Assembly (NCBI GenBank): GCA_013396915.1
Contig: VWZL01000265.1
Location: 62,251 to 126,250 of the forward strand
Length of the DNA stretch: 64,000 bases
Origin: Stercorarius parasiticus
Taxonomy: Eukaryota > Chordata > Aves > Charadriiformes > Stercorariidae
Direction: 5' to 3'
Under the pieces are notes generated by a model. The model made no database searches, was not told the origin of the DNA, and saw only the letters and a list, made by a program, of their open reading frames with translations. The translations under genes were made by a program, and so were the position numbers. Positions 13,201 to 25,200 of the stretch are shown here, in pieces; within the stretch, counting starts at the first letter, position 1, and each line of letters opens with the position of its first letter.

Positions 13201-16200
13201 CAAGGATCTGAACAGGAAGAAGTATAATCTTAAAATTTTGGTACTGTGATTTTAACATACAATGTATTTCTAAATAATTGTTAGTTTTCAATCTAAGGAA
13301 GTACAGTTGTAGTAAACATTAGTGAGTGTTCAGTAAACTTGTATGTTCTTTGGTGCCCAGCTCATTTAATACTGGAGAGAAAAAAAACAAAGGTGTGCAC
13401 AGCGTTTACATGTGTTATGTTTGCCGGATTTTCATCACTGTCAGATGAGGGAAAACAGGCAAAAGCAGCAAAGAGTAGGTGGTGGAGGAGTTAGTATATG
13501 ATGGCAATTTTAAAAACTAAGTTGCAGAGATGTGAACATGGCTCAGTAGTTTTAGAAAGTAACAGGCCATCAGGATCTCTTGAGTCCCAGTCTCATTGGC
13601 ATTCATGAGTTATTGAGAATGGGTTTGTCTCCATTTTTTTTCCTCCCTATCTGGAAGAATGTAGGGTATGTTCAGATGCTCTTCAGTCCTCTGAAAAGTG
13701 TGTCCACATTGCCCTGCGGGGAAGCAGAGGTAACCAGCCAAGAGGGTCATTGTGCTACTGCGGGTTTTTGGTTTTCAATTGTGTGATGCTCAATGTATCA
13801 ATGAAGCAAAGCTGGGGGAGACCCAAACTAAGTAGCACACTTGAAATGCTTAAATATGGTGTTCATTCTTATGTTATAAATAGTTATTTATAAAAAATTA
13901 TTGCTTATCCCCGATAGAAATGATTCTCAGGGCGTCACCTGACTTATGGAGAGCAGAAGGAACTTGGAGACTAGAACGTGCAGCCTCCTTTAAAGCTGTG
14001 TACCCTCCAAGATGTGTGGTTATAATGCAATCCTTCACCTTTTCTAGGTGTGTCCTTGTTACAGCTTCTTTTATAGTAGGTGTGTGGGAAGACTTTTCCT
14101 AATCGGCACCTCTGAGGAGAAGAAAGTATTTTCATTATTCAGGAGGTTACAATAGTCAGGAGGAAGGATCTTGTACCACTGATGTATTCTTATGCATGCA
14201 GCATGTATGGGTAATGGGGAGCTCCTCCATCTCATTATTCGCTCAGTTTGAGTGAGTGGAATGTCATGAATAAAGCTGCAGGATGCTAGAATTTTACTAA
14301 TTCAAGCTGGAAAAAAAGTGTGAAATGGGGGATAGGAATAGAGTGAGCAAGGTAAACTGAGAATTTATGAAGCAGGAAAGAACAGGATCAGCTGGGTAGA
14401 AGCCGCACAGAAGCCTTAAAGGAAGAGCGTAATAGAGATTTGCTATGGGTTGTGAACTGCCAGAGGTCTCAAAAAGAAGAAATGGGGAAACATTTGCAGC
14501 GGAAAGAAGTGATGCATAAAGAGGAAAACAGCTATGTGATGGTCTTCCTAAGCAAAGATGACCTGAAAAGAGAATGGATTCTCGTCTGTGTAACTCAGTA
14601 TAAAAATCATTGGAAGACGGGACCTGTGTCTGCAGCCTCAAGAATTGTTAGTGGCCTCCTTTGCTGTTGCTGCAGAGTTAGAGGCAAACCTTCTCCCTAC
14701 TTGCTGCTACCTGTGTTCGGGTGGTGGCTGTAGGAACTGAATCGAGCCTCTGGGCCATGAGTAGAAATGATGTATGTGGAGTCTCCACTGCAGGGCTGCC
14801 AACCACACATGGAGACGCTGGAAAAGGATGGCCAAAGAGAGAAGTGCACAAGACCTATAGCTGGGTATTATGACAATACAGAGTGGTAAACACTGAGTTT
14901 AGTTACAACGTATTCTTGTTAATAACTAAATATCAAATGTGCACAAGGCAGGATTTGACAGTCTACTGAACTGTAGGAATGGTGACAGGGATTGAGAGAG
15001 AGAGGAAATATATACCTTGAGAGGACAATGTGCTCATGTCTTGCAATTTAAACAAAAGCAATAGTTGCATTAGTGAAAATGAGCAAATACACGTCTGGTA
15101 TGCTGTTTCAATTTATTATTGTGTGGTGATGTAATAGTAACCTATACTGTGACTTGATTTCAAAATAAAACACTGTCAACATATGTAAAATTATCTCTCA
15201 GATAAGCAAAGACTTTTATGAATTATATTGACTAGTACTTGCTTTCTTATTGTAGAAATTATTTGCATGCATATTTTTTTCTCAAGCTGAGGAGAAAAAA
15301 GGCAAAAGTATTGCCACTTAGATGAAAATGCAGGAATGTGAAAATGTCTTGGTAGAGTGGTTTTAATTCCCCCCTCGTCTTGTGTGTCGGTGAATGCTTT
15401 TTTGGTGGAAGCTTAGACTCCTAGAAATTTCTCATATGTAATGTCCTGCATAATATATGTTAATTTGCTTTACTTAGCTTTCTTCTGTGAACCACTCAGA
15501 AATAACCCAGAGATTCCTCAGGTCAGTGGGTTACAGACTGTAAGTCAGTGTATGGTGCACACAGTACCTTTTTATCTTTCACTTCACTGGATTGAAAATT
15601 AGGTTTGATGTCTTCAGATATTGGTGCCTCCTGTCTAAACAGACATGGTTTTGTTTGGAGATTGGTTTCCACTTTTGAACAGTTAATGTTGCTAGAGGAG
15701 AAGTGGAAAAACAGGTCAATAAAGTCCTTGTTAAGATTTAAAAAGTTGTAACGCTTTCTGGAATTATGAAGAGTTTATTGACGGTGTCAGCAGCGCAGGA
15801 GCTAGTTTGCACTGAGCAGACTCTATAAGGAAACAGCAGTACTATATAATTGTCTGACCTGTCTGGCAGACATTCCCTTTCTCTCTCTACTCTACTCCAC
15901 AAAATTGCCCACCTGATAATGAAAAAAAGGAGAAAATCTTAACATACAGTTAAAATATTTTCCCTATGTTCTTTAATGCAAATGTCAATCATCTTAACCT
16001 TTTTCATTGCTGTATGCTAATTTTTCTCCTTGGCAATTAGTAAATGTTGGATGTCAAATTAAGTTAAAATTGATGGCAGAGGCAAATGTTGCAGTTATTA
16101 GCTCACAAGTGTCTTTAACTAGTAGTGCGTAGAGATGCATTCCAAGCATTGCAAACAGCTATGGATTAACCATCAAATGATGGTGAAGATTAATGATTGG

Positions 16201-19200
16201 CCTTTTAGCTCACTAATTTAGAACAATTTCTAGTAATTAATTTTGTTTTATCAGCTTTACAGTTGCAAGTGCCTGAAGGAAAATAAAAAATGACTTAAGT
16301 ACATTTAAGGTTCTTCAAGCTAACAGTTGTCTTGTAAATTGTTGCATGCTTGCGGATTCTGATGTTTAATCTTTAGTACCCTTATATACTGTCTGTCTAC
16401 TTGTATTTAGTAATCATAAGTTCTAGTTCATTTTGCATTTTCGTTGATACTGCTTTTGTTAACCTTAGGTGTTTTCTTTGTCGGGTGTATTGTTTGGCTT
16501 TGTGAACTTGTGTGCTTCATAAATGCCATGTCATGCAACAGAAGTGCGGGGGAAGAATTGCCCAGTGCCTTCATCGTAGTGCCACTATTTCTTGGTTTCC
16601 TGTCAAACCAAATTACAAATTAATATAGTGAGCAGAACTGTTTATACAGGCTTGTTGAAAAGTTGGATTTTACATAGCAGTATTTCTTAAATTTGTTTTT
16701 TTTTATATAAGTAAGAAAAACCCAAACTCAAAATGCATGTTTGAAAAAAGTACTGTTTGAAGTAGTCTGCATTATTTTGTGTGTTGCTATTTTAATTGGA
16801 ATGTTATTTAAAGGACAGTATTTAATACATTAAGTGACATGAATTCTTTCTGATGTTTATGGTGGAAGTAGAAATTGCTATCCTTTTTAAGTGGATTTTG
16901 GGGTTTTTTTGTGAGTGATTTTCTTCTGTAGTTCTGTACTGTTTAACTTTCTTTACCAGTGTGTCTCTCCTTGCAGTTTTTGGCATTGCTCTTAAATAAA
17001 CGTAGATTCTCATCAGATTGGGCTTGGATTTATTTACCCATAAGTTTACATTGCCCATCTGTAATGATAAGTTGTCTGTATTGACCTTCTTGCCCCTCTT
17101 TTTTTTTTTTTTTTTCTTCTTCTTCACCCCAGCCCCAGCCCCGTAGTGATTAACAATCCTGAAGAGCACAGTCTGGTTTCCAGAGTCTTGCTCTGTAATG
17201 GCTTCCAAATCATTGTCTATTTCCTGTTTCGGGTGAGACTGATCGTGAAATTATATTGCATCCCTGTACCATACATTGTATTTTTAACTGCTGACCATAG
17301 CTGGGCAAAGATCAAATTGTTGCAAAGTTAGTTGTGAATCTAACCTATACAGTCGGTAGAACTCATACTTGTAACTTTCAACAGTCGTGTTGGAAAAACA
17401 AAACTACTCAGTTTGTAATTCATAATTCGCATGTTAACACGAAAAATTAATACAAATACCTATGGTGCCTATCTGACTTCAAGGCACATGTAGGTTATTG
17501 GGAAAAACAAAGCGTGCAACAAGAAACTCTTAAGAGAACAAAAGAGAGAAAGTAGCACGGGAAGACTTTGAATAATGGATGAATAAGATAAGTATATATT
17601 GCTAATAGATACCAGAGAGCTTTGCTGCAACAGTGGCTTGTTGTTAGATAAGATTCGGTTTTGTGATTGTTTGGATTATAAAAAATAGTGAGTCTTACGT
17701 CTAGATGAACTTTTCTTCCAGTACTGAAATTTTAAGTGTCTTCAAAATTAAACAAGAAGTTATGTGAAGGAAAGAGTTTGGAGGCAGGGGGACTCCATTG
17801 TTGTCAAGGAAATCAGAACTTAAGCTATGAAGAATAACTGAAATCTTGTCTAATGAGGCAGTGAAGTTGCTAATGAGGGGCCAGAAAATTTGGAGCTTTC
17901 AGTAACGTAATATGAAGTATGAATGCAATAATTGTGTTAGGATCAAGGAGATGTGGTGGGATGGTTCCCGTGACTAGAGTGATGTAATGAAGGGATACCA
18001 GCTCTTTAGAAAGTACAGGCTGGGAAGATGAGGAATAGGAGTCGCCCTTTATGCGCAAGAGCAGTTGGAGTGTATGGAGCTCTGCCCGGGGGTGGATAAG
18101 GAGCCAACTCAGGGTTTTTGGGTTAGGATTAAAAGAGAGGACAGGCAAAGGTGAAATTATAGTGGGCGTCTGCTACAGGCCAACTGACCGTGAAGAACAA
18201 GCAGATGAAGTCCTCCACAGACAGATAGGAGCAGCCTCATGTTTGCAGGCCGTGGCCCTCATGGGCCTGGTATATGCTAGAGGGACAACACAGCAGGACA
18301 AACAATCCAGGAGGTTCTTGGAGTTCATTGACAGCTGGTTCCTCCTCCAAGTGATAGAAGAGCCAAAGAGGAGAGTTGTTTTGCTGGACCCTCATACTCG
18401 GCAACGACAAGGGGCTTGTTGGGAATGTGAAGGTCAAAGGCAGCCTTGGCTGCTGTGACCATGAGATGGTGGAGTTGAGAATCCTGAGGGGAGGGAGGAG
18501 AGTAAAAGCAAGCTTACAACCCTGGACTTATGGTTGCAGATTTTGACTTGTTTTCAAGCAAGGTTGATTTAATGCTATTAACAAGATGATAAAATTTGTT
18601 AGTAAGAGAAAATCAGAAGCTGCAATAGACAGCAGTAAAGGGGATTGGCTTGATAGCACTCCAGAAAGAAGTCAGTGTTACAGAAAAAGAGTACATCACA
18701 GGTTATACAAACCTTGATATGACTAACTGACTATTTCTCCAAAAGTAGTCACCAGCATTGTAGAATGTGTTTGTGGAGTGGAAAGTGAGAAGCCATAAAG
18801 CAGGTTGCTTTTACTCCTGCATATGAGTTTAATGAGACTTACACTGGAATGATGGATGAAAATTCAGATGTTCACGCTATTAAAGATTGTTTGAAGAGCT
18901 GAAAAGGTTTCGGAAGGGGGTCACAGGAAGGATTCTGGTCCTTCAGAATGATACCTCATTCTTTTTAGGTGGTCCTGTTACTTCTCCATCTTTTGGTGTT
19001 TTAAAATCATTGTTACAGTGCATTAAAGAAAAAAAAAAAACCTTGAAAACATGATGTTTCTTCCTCATTGAGGTATTTTTAACAACTCAGAAATGCAGAC
19101 ATAAGTAGTGACTAGAAATTGAAGCTAGACTTTCAAAATGAAGAACGGTCTTTTTTTTTTTTTTTAAGGTGGTAGAGTAGATTTGGAAGAGTTGATCCAG

Positions 19201-22200
19201 GGGAGATTTCATCTCTTGATTTCTAAAACAAAGGCTGGACAACTTTCTGGATGCTGTCATCCAATTAATGTCACTAGACTGAACGTATAGGAAAGGAGGT
19301 TAAAATCAAGGGCTGGGCTAGATGATCTGATGTTACTTTCTGGCCTTAACCTTAGTGACTCCTTGTAGTGCTAGGGGAAAGCAGCTGTAACAGAACTGAT
19401 TACGTGCTTTTGGAATGCATTTAAAGTTATATTCCTTGATGCCTGCAATTTACTTCAACCAGGTTGGTAATCTATCAAAGCACTTGTGTAGAGATAGTGC
19501 TGCCAGAACTTAGCGCTTTATATTGCTGTGAAAGCTTGTTGTGTTTTGTAAGGACCAGTGTAAGCATCAAGTGTTGCTTGATGAAAGTCTTGCAACACCG
19601 TGAATGTGCTCTTTTTGCAAGGTGGATTTAGTGGCTGCCAGCCCTGCAAAACATCTCTATGAGTCGTTCCATTAAGATTGAATTGTTGCTGTTATTGAAC
19701 ATGTTCTGTGAGTCGTGTACTACTCTCCATTGCGCTTAAGTTTGAGCACTGAAGAAAATAATGTTTTGTAACAGGTCATTCCAGCCACTCTCTTCTGATC
19801 ATCTTAGTGTCATCGTGCCTATCCCCATTTATACTGGGAGAGATGGCAGCAGTGGTGATAGAATTTGACATACATGTCTCCCTTATTTGCCCCTTTCCAC
19901 AAAAAAAAAAGAGTGGGGGGAAAAAAACTACCATTCTCATCTTTATCGGTCTTGCTTTGCCTTGGTTTAAGGGAACTAGTGAAATAAGATTTTAAAGCTA
20001 GACCCGAGCCTTGTTCAACAGTTTTGGAAGCAATGCATAACCAGAGTAGAACCCAGGACTCATATTTGGATGTAGCTTAACAGCATTAAAAAAATTAAGT
20101 ATACAGTGTAACTAAAGCCTGCAAATACTTCTGAGGAGTCATTTTTCCCATGTATTTTTCAAAGTGAATGTTGCAATAACAAGTCTGATACTGAAGATAG
20201 AAACGAGTAAAGGTAGCCACAGGTTTGTTACAGCTATACTTGCGTTGCATAGGTAATGTGTATACGTATTGTGGGTCAGTCTGCTTTCTGGGAAGTACAT
20301 ATGATAAGTTTTGCTAAAATAAACCAACAGTATTTTTATCTGTTGAATGTCTCTTTAGTACTTGTTGGCATAAAACTTTTTAGTAGTTTTTGAAATGGAG
20401 GAAGCAACAGGGAGGGAGAGAAGAGGGAAAGCTAGCTGGAGATAAGATCAAGTTGTCAAGATTTCTTCAGAAAAGTAATGATTTGACAAAAGTAGCAGCT
20501 TTGCTTTATCATGTTTTGGAAAACAAAAGTGCAAGGGAGAGCTTATTGGCATGATCTATATTGGGTTGCTTTTGACATCCTGACTATGGTACAGTTCCGG
20601 AAGGAAGTATTTCTAAAATAATAATGCCCCTCCTGTGTTCTGTTCATGAATACCTTGTAATCAAGTATTTTGTAGATCTGTTGTGACAGGTGGATGAGCT
20701 TCCAGTCATTTGTCATCATTCACACTTTTTTGTTTCTACATAACTGATTTAAAACTAGTACAGGAGGGCTTTTTTTCTTTTTTAAACAGGAGGAGGAAGA
20801 GATCCCAGTTCTATTGCTAGAGACTTAAATTTCAATTAAATCAACTTGAACAAATAACATGCTTCAGGTGATGTGTTAGAATAGTATGGTGCACCTACAG
20901 TACTTTAGTTTATATTTGATTGATGAAGAAAATAATGTGTTAAAAAGCCAATGTTGACAGCACAACCTGCCAAGAATATTGCTTTTTACCTTTGTTTGTT
21001 CTTTGCTCCTCTCTGATTTGTTAACTATAATTTCTAATATCTTTTTAACCTGTCAAGTTCTGTTTTGAGTTACATGTATTGTCTTAAGCGAAAATATTCC
21101 TACTGACTAATTGTCACTTTGGATACCACGTACATGGAATTTTTAGATGAGATCCAAATGAGTGAGTTTAGTAAGTAAGACAATGAGAAAATGTGCATTC
21201 ATATATTTAGTAAAATGTACTGCTCTACTTTGCCTATGGAAAATGTTTATGATAAAGAAAATGGTTAAAAAAAAAAAACAGCCCTCAGCTGCAGCTTATA
21301 TGTTGGGAAAAATTTGAGAACTAGGCTTACAGATAAATGAACACTTCTGTTATAGAAGATAAATCTAAATCCTAAATAGAAAGGTATGGATAAACTAGAT
21401 TGAATGACAGTGTAATAAAAACTTCAGTTAGTCTACTGAGATTTTCTTTCAACAAGCAGCTATTTATTTGGGCAAATTAGTTTTATCAGTATGTATATAA
21501 AGAGGTTTTTTTATCTGTTTTTTTTTAATATACCTAAAAACAGTAACAATTTTTTTTTTCTGGTCATCTGTAGGAAGATCTTTTCACTTTAATCAGATTG
21601 TGTAGCTGTTCTCACGTGTCTTTTAGACCAGGTGAATAGCATTCACCAGAGGAAAAGTCCTGTGGAGAATTTCAGGTATCATTTGGAGGTTCCCACAGAT
21701 TTTGGCTTTGTTACATGCTTCTCTCTGCTCTGACTTTGTGGGATTGTACTTTTTTTTTTATGTGAACTTCTCATAAGTTTGTTTATCTTTGCGGATTGTT
21801 GAGCCATACTCAAGGGACTACAATGATGTGAAAGCTCAGCTATAATAAGTGCCACTGATGCTTGTCACAGTGTCCCCCCCCTTACAAAAGATTGTCAGCT
21901 GTCTCAAATTTAGTAATTCTTTGGATGTTATGCTGTTGCATTTTTACCTGCATTCTATACAATTATGTGAATGCAAGTAGCACAGATAACTCTAACTACA
22001 GGTGACTGTAATTAGCCCAGGAAATAATACAAGTGTTAACTACAAATATTAAACTTTAAACATTTTCACTTCTTTTACTAGAAGTAGTCTTTAAAACTCT
22101 GAGTACTTCTAGTAAACATTTAATTTCCTGTCCTTAGGATCATTCTAGGATTTTTTGACTCTGATGTTACTTTTTTTTCTTTCTTTCATCCAGGAATAAC

Positions 22201-25200
22201 AGGTCCACTTAAGAAAAACATGCTCTCAGTTGAAGTGATCTCCAATGTGAAATTACTTTTTATCATGAGGACAGTATTAAATTTGTAGTATAACTTTGAG
22301 CAATGATTTTGGTGGGTTTTTTTTTCAGAGAAACAGTCATTAATGTATATTTTTTAATGTACTTTCAACTCTGTTCTTTTAGGTAACTTTTGAAATGCAC
22401 AAAGAGAGTCTTTCTCAAATGTACAGGGAGTACCAAGGGAAAGGAGGTGAAGAGAGTGGACTGCGTTCTTCAACACCAATTAGAACAATCTCTGGAGTTA
22501 GCAAAGAAGCTGAAACCAAGGGAAAGCAACGATGTTTGGAGTTAAAAGAAGATGCTGCTGCTCCTTCCTGCGTTATTGATGATGGTATGGAGTGCAGTAC
22601 TGAAAAAAGAGAGGCAAATACCTCATCAGATGGTGACCAACAAACTCATTCAGTATCTAATCATAGGGAGGAGTTAGAGGGGGAAGACAGGGAGACTACA
22701 CAGGATTTAAAAGCAGTGTCTTGTGTGGAATTTTCTCCAGAACCAGAAGCAATAACGCCAAGTGTTTCAGAAATTAGTACTGGAATAGCTGAAGCGATTG
22801 AAGATTCTCTGAGCAAAGCTGACGAGCTTGTGCAAGAAACAGTAGCTATCACTGCTGCTTCTTTAGCTATGCAAACTACTTTGGAAGGAGAAACTCCTGA
22901 AAGCCCAGAAAGACTGGAAAAATCAACAGTAGAGGTGGAAGATGAAGACGATTTTGTTGATTTGAAAGAGGAAAGTAGTATGCCTTTACCTTCAGAAGAG
23001 TTTTCAGAAACAAACAAGGAAGGTAGCTCTAATGAAAGCGAAGTGACAAAGCAGGAAAGAACAATAGAGAAGCAACACGAATCTGTGCTTTTAAAATCTG
23101 AAGATACTGAAGGTGTGGAGGGGAAAAAACAAGAGCTGTCATCTTTACCAGAAACAGTGAGTTCTGCAGTTCAAGAAGTAGTGACTCCACTGGATTCAGA
23201 AGGGAAAAAGAAGGTGGAGGAAGAAAAGATTCTGTTTAGTGAAACCAAAACAGCTGAAGAAAATACAAATACACGTGTGTCAGAGCCTGCAGGAGCCTCT
23301 GACAAAAGGATTGCCAAACTTGATGTTTCTAGTGTGGCATCAGATACAGAAAAACTGGAACTGAAAGCTAACACATGTCTAGAAGCACCTGTGCCCCCCA
23401 GATCCATACCTGAGGTAAATTCTACCTGTCCTTCATCTATCTAGCTTAAAAATAAAAGGAAGTTCTTATTTTATGAGATTTTCGAAAAAGTGTGCCCCTA
23501 GACGTTTTGGGGATTTTAATGTGTGTGAATTTTGTGAGTTATCTAAAGATTACTTTCACTCCTTCATTAAAATGGCCATAATTCTTACTAATTTGTGTAC
23601 TGAGAAATCTCTAAGATTTTATTCTTTGTACATCCACCTATAGATGCTGATTGAGACTGAGTATTTGGCTAGATGGACGCTTCATCTGTGTTGGTGCTTC
23701 TTAAGTTTGAAGAATTGAAAGAAACGTTTATATATTCTGAGAGGATTTTATCTAGAATTTCTTCTGCTTCTTTACTCGGCCTCCCTTTTACTCTTTTCAA
23801 TTTTGTCTCTTATAATTATTGAGAAGTGAACATTGTTTGTGCAGAAAAAAATAACACAAAGTTCCTGATGGAACTTGTGAAAGTGTTTTTTTCCACTAGC
23901 CACTCTGCAGGAGGTACGAGATACATATGTATATTTGAAAGTAAAATTTGATAGGATTGTCACTCCATCACATCAGCCAGCCTTTTTTTTTTCTTTTATG
24001 TGCAAGTGTAATTTAAAACTGGGCTTCTGTTGCGTGCTGCAGTGCTCCACCCCTCTAGTCTTTAGTTTCTAACTCAGCTTTTCATGGTTAAATAGTCATG
24101 TATCTGAGTACTTCCCTTCTGCAGAGATACCTGCTAATGGATGCTCTTCATTCTGCACCATTCTTCCTTAAAGGAGGAAAACCACTGTCTACAGCGACAT
24201 ACACTCCCCCTGTGGTAAGGTTGGGCTGCTGCTTGTCTATGCCTAGACTGACAGGTGTGATGGTGCAGCTGTAGACTAGTTTGTAGGTCTGGTATATCCA
24301 GTAAATAGCATTTGTGTAATAGTTTTAGCTTTATTTGTAACCATGTACACAGTCTAAACTTGTTGAATATCTAAAACCTCAAGTCTATTAAATCTATTTC
24401 AGTGTATGCCCTGAAAACCAATAACCAGAGTGTGGTTTGTTGTTTTGTTTTGTTTTTGTTTTTTTTTTTTCTGTTTGCAAACTCTGTATTCAGCCCTCAA
24501 GGCAGCAAGATTCATCAGGACAAGAGCTAGCTGCTACATCAGATGGGCAGAGAAGAGACTCTAGGTCAACTGTGTTCCGTATTCCTGAGTTTAGGTGGTC
24601 ACTGATGCATCAGCGCTTGCTCACAGACTTACTCTTTTCCATAGAAACAGATATACAGATGTGGAGAAGGTAAATTTCTGCGCTTTATATGTAATGATCT
24701 AGGCTGGCGTTTCAAGTATAATTAACTTGAGACTTTGTTGAAACTGCATCAGAGTTGCTCTTTGACTTCGAATTTTGCACATCTGCTGTTTCACTCATTC
24801 AGTACCTTCCTTCCTTTGTGGCCTATTCCCAAATATACTCAGATTATTTTTTTTTTTTTTTAAGACTCTTTACAGACATCAGTGTGTATTGGTTGAGGGA
24901 CTGCACATACATTTTGACTGAAATCCTGGCTACATTTAAGTCAATGGCAGTCTTGCTGTTGATTTTTGTTGGACTATGATTTTCATGTTCCCCTGTATGT
25001 AAGGGCCTGCATCTTTTATTAGTATCTAAATATGGAATAAAAAATTAATAAATCTATCCCAAACAGTATTTATTACTTCTGCATTTACACGCACTTTGTT
25101 GCTGCTTTGATATGGTTCTGTGAACAGAGGTGTTCTATGCATTTAAAAATTAATTTGTAACAGGAATCTGGAATGTGATCATCAAGATGAATTTAGTAAG

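Larger units (their letters stand above)
9369..22382 (+). other. LRBA 13-kb intron with CR1 remnants
   Basis: The largest complete intron in the window. It carries a CR1 3' end (11048-11262), a decayed CR1 endonuclease fragment (18005-18560), a possible older CR1 tail (19190-19380), a TA repeat (13126-13142), several T-runs and an exon-like signal at 12181. The rest is unremarkable AT-rich sequence. Confidence 0.8.

Noticed and set aside
14297..14733. Overlapping frames of 97-114 codons on both strands
   Set aside because: No family resemblance, and both strands are open over the same bases, which suggests composition rather than coding.
18051..18458. 135-codon frame as a host gene
   Set aside because: Its translation matches the CR1 endonuclease with frameshifts and a catalytic deletion, so it is retrotransposon debris.
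22661..23407. Minus-strand frames opposite exon 7
   Set aside because: Antisense shadows of the long Glu/Ser-rich exon.
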